The notes below the pieces were generated by a model. That model saw nothing but the letters and a program-made list of their open reading frames with translations. It made no database searches and was not told where the DNA came from. From contig NZ_JBGBPY010000001.1 in the NCBI RefSeq assembly GCF_041107455.1, positions 3,038,001-3,102,000 on the forward strand: DNA of 64,000 nucleotides. The letters are read 5' to 3'. The DNA comes from Rhodanobacter humi. Its GTDB lineage: Bacteria; Pseudomonadota; Gammaproteobacteria; Xanthomonadales; Rhodanobacteraceae. This document shows positions 1-9,196 of this stretch, one piece after another. Each line of letters starts with the position of its first letter. Position 1 is the stretch's first letter. A program made the position numbers and the translations under genes.

Positions 1-895
1 TGACGCGGAAAGTTTCAAGAACCTGATCGGTGTGGTGGATTTCGTGCTGGCCGGGCCGGGCACGTACAAGGCGCTGGGTCTGAAGCTGATCGAAGGGCGG
101 CTGCCTCAGCCCGATGACTACCGACCTGCCACCAGTTTCGCTCCCGAGGATGCGCAGGTACTGGTCACCCGCGCACTGGCGGAACACGCGTGGCCGGGCG
201 AAAGCCCGCTGGGCAAGGATTTTTGGTGCGACAAGATGCACTTCCGCGTCATGGGCGTGGTGGACCATTTCGCCCGCGCGCAGCCCAGCCAATACAACAT
301 GCAGCAGGGCGAGTGGACGGTGTTCACGCCGGTCGTGCCGGGCGGCTCGCTGGCCGGTACCTATCTGCTGCGGGCCACGCCGCAGGATGTGCAGCGCGCG
401 CTGCAGGCAGCGCGTGCCGCCGTGCCGAAGATCGCCCCCGACGTGGTGCTGGACCAAGACAACAGCAAGACCCTGGGTGACCTGCGCGCGAGCTACTTCA
501 AGACCGACCGCATCATGATCGGCCTGCTGCTCGGCGTGGTGGTCCTCATGCTCGGCGTCACCGCGCTGGGCATCGTCGGCCTTACCAGCTTCTGGGTGGC
601 GCAGCGGCGCAAGCAGATCGGCATCCGCCGTGCGATCGGCGCGACGCGGGGCGACATCCTGCGCTACTTCCAGACCGAGAACTTCCTGATTGTCACGTTC
701 GGCATCGCGCTCGGCATGCTGCTGGCCTTCGTGCTCAACGCGGTACTGATGAAGTTCTACGAGCTGCCGCATTTGCCTTTGTATTACCTGCCGCTGGGCG
801 CGCTGGCGCTGTGGGGGTTGGGCCAGCTCGCCGTGCTTGGCCCCGCGCTGCGCGCCGCGGCGGTACCGCCGGTGGTGGCGACGCGGAGCGTGTGA
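1..895 (+). CDS. ABC transporter permease, MacB/FtsX type (B0, 5'-truncated)
   Basis: The reading frame is open from base 2 at the left edge, so the N-terminus (first transmembrane helix and part of the periplasmic domain) is missing. The visible 297 residues hold the end of a MacB-like periplasmic core domain, then an FtsX-type membrane domain with three hydrophobic segments. The conserved stretch TALGIVGLTSFWV is followed by a basic loop (RRKQIGIRRAIGATRGDILR) and the ending PPVVATRSV, shared by all B-type paralogues here. Such permeases pair with a separate ATPase to drive export or mechanotransmission across the envelope. It is probably the second half of a pair whose A partner lies off the window. 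The substrate is unknown. Confidence 0.9.
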   Translation, partial: DAESFKNLIGVVDFVLAGPGTYKALGLKLIEGRLPQPDDYRPATSFAPEDAQVLVTRALAEHAWPGESPLGKDFWCDKMHFRVMGVVDHFARAQPSQYNMQQGEWTVFTPVVPGGSLAGTYLLRATPQDVQRALQAARAAVPKIAPDVVLDQDNSKTLGDLRASYFKTDRIMIGLLLGVVVLMLGVTALGIVGLTSFWVAQRRKQIGIRRAIGATRGDILRYFQTENFLIVTFGIALGMLLAFVLNAVLMKFYELPHLPLYYLPLGALALWGLGQLAVLGPALRAAAVPPVVATRSV

Positions 896-904
896 GGTGC
901 TTGC

Positions 905-1006
905 TCCCCTCTCCCTCCGGGAGAGGGGCCGGGGGAGAGGGTACGGGCTGGCCTCAGTGCCGAAAGCGCCCTCTCCCCCAACCCCTCTCCCGAAGGGAGA
1001 GGGGAG
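905..1006. repeat. CTCTCCC/GGGAGAG palindromic repeat between permease pairs
   Basis: Two inverted CTCCCTCTCC-type hairpins enclose a short core (GGTACGGGCTGGCCTCAGTG). The same design recurs at 3578 and 6265, in the equivalent spacers between the following permease pairs. It has no coding value and could fold into stable hairpins in the mRNA. Confidence 0.8.
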
Positions 1007-1026
1007 TGCAATCAGGGAGGCATGAC

Positions 1027-2334
1027 ATGTTCGGCTATTACCTCGATCTCGCCTTGCACAGCCTGAAGCGCAACAAGGCGCTCACCGCCCTGATGGTGCT
1101 GGCGATCGCGCTGGGCATCGGTGCGTCGATGACCACGCTCACCGTGCTGCACGTGCTGTCCGGCGACCCGCTGCCGGGGCGCAGCGGCACGCTGTATTAC
1201 CCGCAGATCGATCCGCGCGACAACGGCGGCTTGCTGCCGGGCAAGGAGCCGCCGGAGCAGCTCACTTACATCGACGGCCTCAACCTGCTGCATGCGAAGC
1301 GGGCGGATCGCCAGGCGCTGATGACCGGCGGTGCGGTGCCGATCCAGCCCGACTCGGCCGAGCTCGATCCGTTCTACGTGGAGGCGCGCTACACCACCGC
1401 CGACTTCTTCCCGATGTTCGGCACGCGCTTCCGCTACGGCCAGGGCTGGAACGCGGCGGACGACGAGGCGAAGGCGCGCGAAGTGGTGATCAACAGCGAG
1501 CTGAACGAACGCCTGTTCGGGGGCGCCAACAGCGTGGGTCGCACGCTGCGCATCGGGGACACCACGTTCCGCATCGCGGGCGTGCTCGACGACTGGGCGC
1601 CCAGTCCGCACTTCTACGATCTCAACACCGGTTCGTACGGCTACGCGGAACAAGTGTTCATGCCGCTGCTGACCGCGCTGGACCTGCACATGGATCACAA
1701 CGGTTCCACCGACTGCTGGGGCAACGGCGCTGGCGGCGCGGGCCATATCTATCCGGCGGCAAGTTGCGTGTGGATGCAGTTCTGGGTGCAGCTGGATACC
1801 CCGGCCAAGGCGGCTGAGTACCAGGAATTCCTGATCCATTACTCGGAGCAGCAGAAGGCGCTGGGGCGTTTCGTGAAGGCGCCGAACGTGCGCCTGCGCA
1901 ACGTGATGCAGTGGCTTTCCTACGAAATGGTGGTGCCCGACGACGTGCGCCTGCAGACCGGGCTGGCGTTCGGCTTCCTGCTGGTGTGCCTGGTCAACAC
2001 GGTGGGCCTGATGCTGGCGAAGTTCCTGCGTGGCGCGGGCGAGCTGGGCGTGCGCCGTGCGCTGGGCGCGTCGAAGCGGGCGCTGTTCGCGCAGTTGCTG
2101 GTCGAGTCCGGGGTGGTGGGCCTGGTGGGCGGCATCGGGGGGCTGCTGCTGGCCCTGCTGGGCCTGTGGGTGGTGCGGCACCGCCCTTCGGACTACGCCG
2201 CGCTGGCGCACCTGGACCCGACCATGTTGTTCACCACCTTCCTGCTGGCGGTGGGTGCGAGCCTGCTGGCCGGCCTGCTGCCAGCGTGGCGTGCCTGCCA
2301 GATCGCACCCGCCCTGCAATTGAAAAGTAATTGA
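1027..2334 (+). CDS. ABC transporter permease, MacB/FtsX type (A1)
   Basis: 435-residue permease. The start was chosen at the MFGYYLDLAL sequence shared by all A paralogues, behind an AGGGAGG ribosome site. Topology: one helix near residues 17-42, a large periplasmic domain to about 310, then three helices near 311-335, 360-382 and 400-421, as in MacB-type FtsX permeases but without a fused ATPase. The periplasmic domain has an insert beginning DCWGNG with a second Cys (AASC) just before WMQFWVQLDTP, possibly a disulfide loop, which is absent from A2 and A3. Ten bases separate it from B1, so the two are probably cotranslated and form a heterodimer. The function is inferred from family only. 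Confidence 0.92.
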   Translation: MFGYYLDLALHSLKRNKALTALMVLAIALGIGASMTTLTVLHVLSGDPLPGRSGTLYYPQIDPRDNGGLLPGKEPPEQLTYIDGLNLLHAKRADRQALMTGGAVPIQPDSAELDPFYVEARYTTADFFPMFGTRFRYGQGWNAADDEAKAREVVINSELNERLFGGANSVGRTLRIGDTTFRIAGVLDDWAPSPHFYDLNTGSYGYAEQVFMPLLTALDLHMDHNGSTDCWGNGAGGAGHIYPAASCVWMQFWVQLDTPAKAAEYQEFLIHYSEQQKALGRFVKAPNVRLRNVMQWLSYEMVVPDDVRLQTGLAFGFLLVCLVNTVGLMLAKFLRGAGELGVRRALGASKRALFAQLLVESGVVGLVGGIGGLLLALLGLWVVRHRPSDYAALAHLDPTMLFTTFLLAVGASLLAGLLPAWRACQIAPALQLKSN

Positions 2335-2344
2335 GGGGACAGCC

Positions 2345-3574
2345 ATGGAACTGCGACCGATACTTTCCACGCTGCGCCGGCACAAGACCACCGCCTGGCT
2401 GCTGATCCTGGAAATCGCGCTGACCTGCGCGATCGTCTGCAATGCGGTATTCATGATCGGCCACCGGCTGCAGCACATGCACATGTCCACCGGCATCGCC
2501 GAGCACGATCTGGTGCAGGTCCAACTGGCGGAGATCGTGCCCTCGCCCGACGTCTACGCGCGGGCCGAGGAGGATCTCGCCGTGCTGCGCCAGATACCGG
2601 GCGTGCAGGCGGTGGCGTTGACCAACCAGTTGCCGCTGCAGGGTTCCTCGTCGAACGCCGGGATCAAGCTGGATATCGCGCAACGCCAGCCCACGCTCAG
2701 CGCCGGCACCTATTTCGGCGAGAACCTGCCGCAGACCATGGGTGCGCGGCTGGTGGCGGGGCGTTACCTGCAACCCGACGAGTTCATGCATGCGGACATC
2801 GTGTTGAAGGCGCTGGCCACCGGCGACACGAAACGGCTGCCGGCGGTGACGGTGATCACGCAAGCCATGGGGCAGCGCCTGTGGCCAGGGCAGAATCCGC
2901 TGGGCAAGAGCTTCTATATCGGCCCGGTCCCGGTGCGGGTGGTCGGCGTGCTGGCGGATCTGGCGCGCGCCAATGCCTACGACGACGCCACCGCGCACTA
3001 CTCGATGATCCTGCCGCTGTTCTTCGGAGCGGACAAGGACCAGAGCTACGTCATCCGCACCCGCCCGCAGGATCGCGAAGCCGTGCTCAAGGCCGCGGTG
3101 GCCGCGCTGAAGAAGGCCGATCCGGAACGGGTGGTGACCAAGCAGCGCACCTACGACGAGCTGCGCGAGAAATTCTTCGAGAACGACCGCGCGATGGCCG
3201 GCATCCTGATCGGCGTGATCGTGGCGCTGCTCACGGTGACCGCGCTGGGCATCGTGGGCCTGGCCAGCTTCTGGGTGGGGCAACGCCGCCGCACCATTGG
3301 CGTTCGCCGCGCTCTGGGTGCCACCCGCGGCGACATCCTGCGCTACTTCCAGACCGAGAATTTTTTGCTCGCCACCTTCGGCATCGTGCTGGGCATGGTG
3401 CTGGCCTACGGCATCAACCTGTTTCTGATGCTGCATTACGAATTGCCAAGGTTGCCGGCGATCTATTTCCCGGTCGGCGCGCTGGCGCTGTGGGCGATCG
3501 GCCAGCTCGCCGTGCTGGGGCCCGCGCTGCGTGCATCCAGAGTGCCGCCGGTGGTGGCGACGAGGGCGGTTTGA
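2345..3574 (+). CDS. ABC transporter permease, MacB/FtsX type (B1)
   Basis: 409 residues starting MELRPILSTLRR, behind GGGGACA. It has an N-terminal helix (about 16-38), a periplasmic domain to about 285, and three C-terminal helices (about 287-310, 340-362, 374-395). The cytoplasmic loop IGVRRALGATRGDILRYFQT and the ending PPVVATRAV are nearly identical to those of B0, B2, B3 and B4, whereas the periplasmic part diverges. This pattern fits a shared ATPase contact surface with differing extracytoplasmic specificity. It is the partner of A1 by adjacency. Confidence 0.92.
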   Translation: MELRPILSTLRRHKTTAWLLILEIALTCAIVCNAVFMIGHRLQHMHMSTGIAEHDLVQVQLAEIVPSPDVYARAEEDLAVLRQIPGVQAVALTNQLPLQGSSSNAGIKLDIAQRQPTLSAGTYFGENLPQTMGARLVAGRYLQPDEFMHADIVLKALATGDTKRLPAVTVITQAMGQRLWPGQNPLGKSFYIGPVPVRVVGVLADLARANAYDDATAHYSMILPLFFGADKDQSYVIRTRPQDREAVLKAAVAALKKADPERVVTKQRTYDELREKFFENDRAMAGILIGVIVALLTVTALGIVGLASFWVGQRRRTIGVRRALGATRGDILRYFQTENFLLATFGIVLGMVLAYGINLFLMLHYELPRLPAIYFPVGALALWAIGQLAVLGPALRASRVPPVVATRAV

Positions 3575-3577
3575 TTT

Positions 3578-3719
3578 TCCCCTCCCCCATCGGGGGAGGG
3601 TGCCCGCAGGGCGGGAGAGGGTACGGGCTGGCCTCGGTGCCGGAAGTGCCCTCTCCCCCAACCCCTCTCCCGCAAGCGGGCGAGGGGAGTGATGAAAGGC
3701 CTCTCCCGCAGGGGGAGTC
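3578..3719. repeat. CTCTCCC/GGGAGAG palindromic repeat between permease pairs
   Basis: Several nested inverted copies of CTCTCCC and GGGAGAG surround the same GGTACGGGCTGGCCTCGGTG core as the element at 905, with an extra hairpin arm at the right. It lies between B1 and A2. Confidence 0.8.
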
Positions 3720-3737
3720 CAACCAAGGAGGCATGGA

Positions 3738-5045
3738 ATGTTCGCGTACTACCTCGACCTCGCCTTGCGCAGCCTGAAGCGCAACAAGGTGCTCACGCTG
3801 CTGATGGTGCTGGCGCTCGCGCTGGGCATCGGCGCCACGATCACCACGCTGGCCGTGTTGCGGTTGCTGTCCGGCGACCCGCTGCCGCAGAAGAGCGCGC
3901 AGCTGTTCTACCCGCAGCTGGATCCCTATCCCGCGAACCGCCCGTTCTCGCGCAGCGGCAAGCGGGTACCGTTCCTGTTGAGCTACGTCGACGCCATGAA
4001 CCTGCTGCATGCCGGCAAGGCGCCGCATCAGGCGGCGGTGGCGCTGTCGCAGGTCAAGCTGACGCCGCAGACGCAGCAGGGCAAACCGTTCTATGCGGAC
4101 GGCGTGATGACCACGGCGGACTTTTTTCCGATGTTCGACGCGCCGTTCCAGTACGGCGCGGGCTGGTCCGCGGCGGACGACGACAGCCGTGCGCAGGTGG
4201 TGGTGATCGCGAGCTACCTCAACGACAAGCTGTTCGGCGGCGCCAACAGTGTGGGCCGCATGATCCGCATCGAGGACCACGACTTCCGCATCATCGGCGT
4301 GCTCCGGCCCTGGGCGCCGCAGCCGCGCTTCTACGCGCTGCATCTGGGCGGGCGCGATTACGGCAAGGGCGAGGGGGTGTTCATGCCGCTGCAGGGTGCG
4401 CGTGCCGACGGCATTTCACCGAGCACCATGATGGGCTATGGGTCGTCGATCGATATGCAGCACCTGGAAAGCGCGCAGGCCATCTGGCTGGGCCTGTGGG
4501 TGCAACTGCCCACGGCGGCGGAGGCGGAGGCCTACCGCGAGTACCTGGGCCACTACGCGAAGCAGCAGGTGGCGCTGGGTCGCTTCCAGAAATCCGATAC
4601 GGCGCTGTCGGGCTTGATGGAGTGGCTGCGTAGCGAGCACGTGGTGCCGGACGACGCGCGTCTGCAGGCGGGGCTGGCGTTCGGCTTCCTGCTGATCTGC
4701 GTGGTGAACACGGTGGGCCTGCTGCTGGCCAAGTGCCTGCGCCGCTCGCGCGAGATTGGCGTGCGCCGCGCGCTGGGCGCCTCGCGCGGTGCGATCTTCG
4801 CCCAGTTCATGGTCGAGGCCGCCATCGTGGGCGTGGCAGGCGGCGTGTTGGGCCTCGTCTTCGCCGAGTTGGGGCTGTGGGGCATCCGCCATCAGCCGGC
4901 GCAGTACGCCAGCCTCGCGCACCTGGACCTGTCGATGTTCGCGTTCACCTTCGTGGTGGCGCTGGCAGCCAGCCTGGTCGCTGGCCTGCTGCCTGCATGG
5001 CGCGCCTGCGTGGTGGCGCCGGCTCCGCAGTTGAAAGCGAGTTGA
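3738..5045 (+). CDS. ABC transporter permease, MacB/FtsX type (A2)
   Basis: 435 residues beginning MFAYYLDLALRSLKRNK after an AAGGAGG site. The layout matches A1: one N-terminal helix, a large periplasmic MacB-like domain, and three C-terminal helices with the loop REIGVRRALGASRGAIFAQ. The periplasmic loop before LGLWVQLPT differs strongly from A1 and A4 and lacks their paired cysteines. Four bases separate the stop from the B2 ATG cluster. It probably forms a heterodimeric permease with B2. The substrate cannot be read from the sequence. Confidence 0.92.
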   Translation: MFAYYLDLALRSLKRNKVLTLLMVLALALGIGATITTLAVLRLLSGDPLPQKSAQLFYPQLDPYPANRPFSRSGKRVPFLLSYVDAMNLLHAGKAPHQAAVALSQVKLTPQTQQGKPFYADGVMTTADFFPMFDAPFQYGAGWSAADDDSRAQVVVIASYLNDKLFGGANSVGRMIRIEDHDFRIIGVLRPWAPQPRFYALHLGGRDYGKGEGVFMPLQGARADGISPSTMMGYGSSIDMQHLESAQAIWLGLWVQLPTAAEAEAYREYLGHYAKQQVALGRFQKSDTALSGLMEWLRSEHVVPDDARLQAGLAFGFLLICVVNTVGLLLAKCLRRSREIGVRRALGASRGAIFAQFMVEAAIVGVAGGVLGLVFAELGLWGIRHQPAQYASLAHLDLSMFAFTFVVALAASLVAGLLPAWRACVVAPAPQLKAS

Positions 5046-5055
5046 GGAGATGAGC

Positions 5056-6261
5056 ATGGAAATCCGACCGATACTCGCCAGCCTGCGCAAGCACCGCATC
5101 CCGGCCACCCTGATCGTGCTGGAGATCGCGCTGGCCTGCGCGGTGCTGTGCAACGCGGTGTTCATGATCGGCCAACGCATGGCCGACATCCACTGGCCGA
5201 ACGCGATCGACGAGCAGGGCATCTCGGTGATTACGGTGAACGGCACCGACCCCGGGCACGCCGCCAGCGACATTCCGCGCGACCTCACCGCCCTGCGCGG
5301 CATCGCCGGGGTCACGGCGGTGGCGGCGGGCACCAGCATGCCGCTCGACCAGAATCCGGCGCTGTCAGGCTTCACCACCACGCCGGACGGCAAGACCACG
5401 GTGAACAGCTCGATCTACTTCCTCGGCCGCGGCGGCCCGCAGGCGCTCGGCCTGCATCTGCTGGAAGGGCGCTTCTTCAACGACGACGAATATGCCGACA
5501 GCGGCTTCAAGGGCTTCAACTCCACCGGCCACGTGCTGCTGGTCACGCAAAGCGACTCGCAACGCCTGTGGCCGAACCAGAACGCATTGGGCAAGGTCCT
5601 GTACACCAATGGTCGCAGCTGGACGGTGGTTGGCGTGGTCGCCGACGTGCTGGCGCAGGATCCGAAGTTCAGCGGGCCGGGCGGGCGCTATTCCACCGTG
5701 TTCTTCCCGCTGCAACCGGATGGGGCGATGGGTGACTATGTGCTGCGCAGCGCGCCGCAGGATCGCGCGCGCGTTCTGCGCGAGGCGATGGACACGCTGA
5801 GCAAGCTGGAACCGGGCGCGGTGCTGCAGGGTGCGACTTATGCCGGCATGCGCGGCGACTATTTCGCCGACACCCGCAGCATGGTGTGGATGCTGATGCT
5901 GGTGTGCGTGGTGATGCTGGCGGTCACTGCGTTCGGCATCGTCGGCCTCACCAGTTTCTGGGTCGGCCAACGGCGGCAGCAGATCGGCATCCGCCGCGCG
6001 GTGGGCGCCACCCGCGGCCACATCATGCAGTACTTCCAGACCGAGAACTTCCTGCTAAGCACCGCCGGCGTGGTGCTCGGCATGCTGCTGGCGTTCGGCA
6101 TCAACCTGTACCTGATGAGCCGCTACGAGATGAGCCGCATGCCCTGGTACTACCTGCCGGTCAGCGCCGTCGCACTGTGGCTGCTCGGCCAACTCGCCGT
6201 GCTCGGCCCCGCTCGCCGCGCCGCGGCGGTGCCGCCCGTGGTGGCGACGCGGTCGGTTTGA
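5056..6261 (+). CDS. ABC transporter permease, MacB/FtsX type (B2)
   Basis: 401 residues from the second of two close ATGs. GAGGAG at 5044-5049 is six bases from the ATG at 5056 but abuts the ATG at 5050, and MEIRPILASLRK aligns with B1. The order is one N-terminal helix, a periplasmic domain, and an FtsX domain with three helices ending PPVVATRSV. The basic loop IGIRRAVGATRGHIMQYFQT is conserved with the other B paralogues. It is the partner of A2 and of the same export-type family. Confidence 0.92.
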   Translation: MEIRPILASLRKHRIPATLIVLEIALACAVLCNAVFMIGQRMADIHWPNAIDEQGISVITVNGTDPGHAASDIPRDLTALRGIAGVTAVAAGTSMPLDQNPALSGFTTTPDGKTTVNSSIYFLGRGGPQALGLHLLEGRFFNDDEYADSGFKGFNSTGHVLLVTQSDSQRLWPNQNALGKVLYTNGRSWTVVGVVADVLAQDPKFSGPGGRYSTVFFPLQPDGAMGDYVLRSAPQDRARVLREAMDTLSKLEPGAVLQGATYAGMRGDYFADTRSMVWMLMLVCVVMLAVTAFGIVGLTSFWVGQRRQQIGIRRAVGATRGHIMQYFQTENFLLSTAGVVLGMLLAFGINLYLMSRYEMSRMPWYYLPVSAVALWLLGQLAVLGPARRAAAVPPVVATRSV

Positions 6262-6264
6262 TTT

Positions 6265-6420
6265 TCCCCTCCCCCTCCGGGGGAGGGTGCCCGCAAGGGC
6301 GGGAGAGGGTACGGGCGGAGCGTGGCGTTGCGCGCTGGCCGAACCCTCTCCCCCAACCCCTCTCCCGCGGGCGGGAGGGGGGAGCAAGGCATGGCCTCTC
6401 CCGCGAGCGGGAGAGGGGAG
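6265..6420. repeat. CTCTCCC/GGGAGAG palindromic repeat between permease pairs
   Basis: An enlarged version of the elements at 905 and 3578 with at least three hairpin arms, in the spacer between B2 and A3. The core GGTACGGGCGGAGCG has drifted from the first two copies. Confidence 0.8.
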
Positions 6421-6440
6421 TTCAATCAAGGAGAGATGGG

Positions 6441-7754
6441 ATGTTCGGCTACTACCTCGACCTCGCGCTGCGCAGCCTCAAGCGCACGCCGATCCTCACC
6501 GGCCTGATGGTGCTGGCGATCGGCCTGGGCATCGGCGCGTCGATGACGATGCTGACCGTGCTGCATGTGATGACGGATGATCCGCTGCCGGGGCGCAGCG
6601 CGCAGCTGTACACGCCGCATCTCGATCCCTTGCCGCTCGACTACAAACAGGGCGGCGACGGCCCCGATGCCAGCGACAACCTCACTTGGCCCGATGCGAT
6701 GGCGCTGCTCAAGGCGCATCGCGCCGTGCGGCAGGCGGCGATGGCGGGCGGCTCGCTGCTGCTGCGCCCGGCAGGCGCAGGACTGCGACCGTTTAATGTG
6801 GATGGCCGCTATGCGACGGCGGATTTTTTCGCGCTGTTCGGCGTGCCGTTCGAACGCGGCAGCGGCTGGAGCGCGGCGGACGATGCGGCCAGTGCGCCGG
6901 TGGTGGTGCTGGCCGACACGCTGGCACGCAAGTTGTTCGGCGCAGCGAATGCGGTGGGGCGCATGGTGCGGCTGGGCGAGCACGACTACCGCGTGATCGG
7001 AGTGACGCAGGATTGGCAGCCATCGCCCATGTTTTACGCGGATGCCTCGGCCAAGCGCTACAGCGATGGCGACAAGTTCTTCCTGCCGCTGTCGACCGCC
7101 GTGGCCCAGAAGCTGGATGTCAACGGCAACTTCAGCGGCTGGGGCGAGGATCATGCCGAAACGCGCATGGTCAGCCCGACCACCAGCTGGCTGCAGTTCT
7201 GGGTGCAATTGGACACCCCTGCGCAGGTGGCGGCCTATCACCAATACCTGATCGACTATTCCGCGCAGCAGAAGGCGCTGGGCAGCTTCCAGCGCCCGCC
7301 GACGAGCGCGAAGCTGTATGGCCTGATGGGCTGGCTGGCGCACGAGAACCTGGTGCCGAACGATGTGCGCCTGCAACTGTGGCTGGCGCTGGGCTTCCTG
7401 TTCGTTTGCATGCTCAACATCGTGGCCTTGCTGCTGGCGAAGTTTCTGCGCCGCAGCGGCGAGATCAGCGTGCGCCGCGCGTTGGGGGCGAAGCGGCGCG
7501 ACATCTTCCTGCAGCTCGGCATCGAGTCCGCGCTGATCGGCGTGGCTGGTGGCGCCTTGGGACTTGCCATCGCCCAGCTGGGTCTGTGGAGCATCCGCCA
7601 GCGCCCGGACGACTACGCGAAGTTGGCGCAGATGGACGCATCAATGTTGCTTGGCACGCTGGTGCTGGCTGTGCTCGCCGGCGTGCTGGCCGGCCTGCTG
7701 CCAGCGTGGCGTGCCTGCAGGGTGCCGCCGGCGCTGCAGTTGAAAGCCATGTAG
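6441..7754 (+). CDS. ABC transporter permease, MacB/FtsX type (A3)
   Basis: 437 residues beginning MFGYYLDLALRSLKRTP after AAGGAGAG. It has the A-type arrangement of one N-terminal helix, a periplasmic core of about 270 residues and three C-terminal helices with the loop GEISVRRALGAKRRDIF. The periplasmic loop before WLQFWVQLDTP has no cysteines. The stop codon TAG is the first three bases of a TAGGAGCGCGCCCTG palindrome, so the gene ends exactly at a repeat. It is probably paired with B3. Confidence 0.92.
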   Translation: MFGYYLDLALRSLKRTPILTGLMVLAIGLGIGASMTMLTVLHVMTDDPLPGRSAQLYTPHLDPLPLDYKQGGDGPDASDNLTWPDAMALLKAHRAVRQAAMAGGSLLLRPAGAGLRPFNVDGRYATADFFALFGVPFERGSGWSAADDAASAPVVVLADTLARKLFGAANAVGRMVRLGEHDYRVIGVTQDWQPSPMFYADASAKRYSDGDKFFLPLSTAVAQKLDVNGNFSGWGEDHAETRMVSPTTSWLQFWVQLDTPAQVAAYHQYLIDYSAQQKALGSFQRPPTSAKLYGLMGWLAHENLVPNDVRLQLWLALGFLFVCMLNIVALLLAKFLRRSGEISVRRALGAKRRDIFLQLGIESALIGVAGGALGLAIAQLGLWSIRQRPDDYAKLAQMDASMLLGTLVLAVLAGVLAGLLPAWRACRVPPALQLKAM

Positions 7755-7794
7755 GAGCGCGCCCTGCGCGCGATGGAGCCGGCGTCGCCGGCTT
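7752..7794. repeat. TAGGAGCGC-type repeat with adjacent hairpin
   Basis: TAGGAGCGCGCCCTGCGCGC is followed by a second small hairpin (GAGCCGGCGTCGCCGGCTTC). It begins on the stop codon of A3 and fills most of the A3-B3 gap. It is related to the GTAGGAGCG family found elsewhere in the window. Confidence 0.6.
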
Positions 7795-7817
7795 CTGCTT
7801 TGGAGACAGGCACGATC

Positions 7818-9071
7818 ATGCAAATCGGACCGATTCTTTCCACCCTGCGTCACCACAAGCTCACTGCCAGCCTGCTGACGCTGCAGGTGGCCTTCACCTG
7901 CGCCATCGTCTGCAACGTGGCCTTCATGGTGGTGAATCGGGTGCGCCAGGTAAGCCTGCCGAGTGGACTCGCCGAGAGCGAGCTGTCGGTGTTGAAAGTT
8001 GCCGGGATCGACCAGGGGGAGAATCCGCAGGCGCGACATGCGATGGATCTGGCGGTCCTGCGTGCGATTCCCGGCGTGCAAACGGCGGTGGCGGTGGACA
8101 GCCTGCCGCTCGGCCGCGACGATTCCACCTATGGCACCTGTGGCAGCCAGCAGGCGTGGAACCACGCGATGGCGGTGCGCTCGCTCAATGGCGTGGACGG
8201 CTGCGTGAATCCAAGCGTCTACAGCGGCTCGCCGGGCGAGTTGAGTGCGTTGGGCCTGCGACTGGCCGCCGGGCGCGATTTCCTACCGGACGAATACGCA
8301 CAGGCAAAACCCGGCTACGTCGCAGCCAACGTACCCAGCGCCATCATCACCCGCAGTCTGGCGACGAAGTTGTACCCCGGACGGGACGCGCTGGGGCAGA
8401 GCCTCTACATGGGCGGGCGCTCGCCAATGCGCATCGTCGGTGTGGTGGAAAACTTGTTGCGCCCGCGCCTGCGCGAGCCCGGTGTCAATCAATACAGCGT
8501 GTTGCTGCCCTCGGTTCCCGGCGATCATGCGGTGGCCTACGTGCTGCGCAGCGCGCCGCAGGATCGCGAGCGCGTGCTCGCGTCGGCGGTTGAAACGTTG
8601 ACGCGGCTCGATCCCAATCGCTTGATACCGCCGGATGGCGTGCGCACCTACACCCAGATCCGCCACGACTACTTCCAGCGCGACACCACCATGATCGGCC
8701 TGCTGATCGCCTCCGCGCTGGGCCTGCTGTTCGTCACCGCGCTGGGCATCGCGGGGCTGGCGAATTTCTGGGTGCAGCAGCGCACGCGCAGCATCGGCAT
8801 CCGCCGTGCCATCGGCGCCACGCGCAGTGACATCCTGCGCTATTTCCAGACCGAGAACTTGCTGATCGTCACCGCCGGCATCGTGCTGGGCGTGTTGCTA
8901 GCGGTGCTGCTCAATCTGCTGCTGATGACGCACTACGAGTTGCCGCGCCTGCCGCTGTGGTACCTGCCGGTTGGTGCGCTGGTGCTGTGGGCGCTGGGGC
9001 AGCTCTCGGTGCTGTCGCCGGCGCTGCGCGCCGCGCAGGTGCCGCCGGTGGTGGCCACACGGTCAATATGA
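7818..9071 (+). CDS. ABC transporter permease, MacB/FtsX type (B3)
   Basis: 417 residues from MQIGPILSTLRHHK, the in-frame ATG that aligns with the other B starts; an earlier start at 7773 would run through repeat sequence. It has one N-terminal helix, a periplasmic domain with a Cys-containing insert (STYGTCGSQQ, then DGCVNPS) not seen in B1 or B2, and an FtsX domain of three helices ending PPVVATRSI. It is the partner of A3, but the 63-base gap is wider than in the other pairs because of the repeat. Confidence 0.9.
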   Translation: MQIGPILSTLRHHKLTASLLTLQVAFTCAIVCNVAFMVVNRVRQVSLPSGLAESELSVLKVAGIDQGENPQARHAMDLAVLRAIPGVQTAVAVDSLPLGRDDSTYGTCGSQQAWNHAMAVRSLNGVDGCVNPSVYSGSPGELSALGLRLAAGRDFLPDEYAQAKPGYVAANVPSAIITRSLATKLYPGRDALGQSLYMGGRSPMRIVGVVENLLRPRLREPGVNQYSVLLPSVPGDHAVAYVLRSAPQDRERVLASAVETLTRLDPNRLIPPDGVRTYTQIRHDYFQRDTTMIGLLIASALGLLFVTALGIAGLANFWVQQRTRSIGIRRAIGATRSDILRYFQTENLLIVTAGIVLGVLLAVLLNLLLMTHYELPRLPLWYLPVGALVLWALGQLSVLSPALRAAQVPPVVATRSI

Positions 9072-9084
9072 CGAACGGAGGCTC

Positions 9085-9166
9085 TGTAGGAGCGGCTTCA
9101 GCCGCGATGCTCTTGTACGGCACTGCGAAAAGGCAAGAAGCATCGCGGCTGAAGCCGCTCCTACAG
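9085..9166. repeat. REP-type palindrome pair (GTAGGAGCGGCTTCAGCCGCGA)
   Basis: Two inverted copies of TGTAGGAGCGGCTTCAGCCG separated by about 35 bases, the classic twin-REP arrangement. It lies in the spacer between B3 and A4, where the earlier spacers carry the CTCTCCC family instead. Confidence 0.9.
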
Positions 9167-9196
9167 GAATGAGGCATTGAATAAGGAGTACGTGGA

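Noticed and set aside
1012-2496. Long open frame on the - strand opposite A1
   Set aside because: High-GC shadow frame: His/Gln/Arg-rich translation with no domain, no ribosome site, and full overlap with a well-supported permease.
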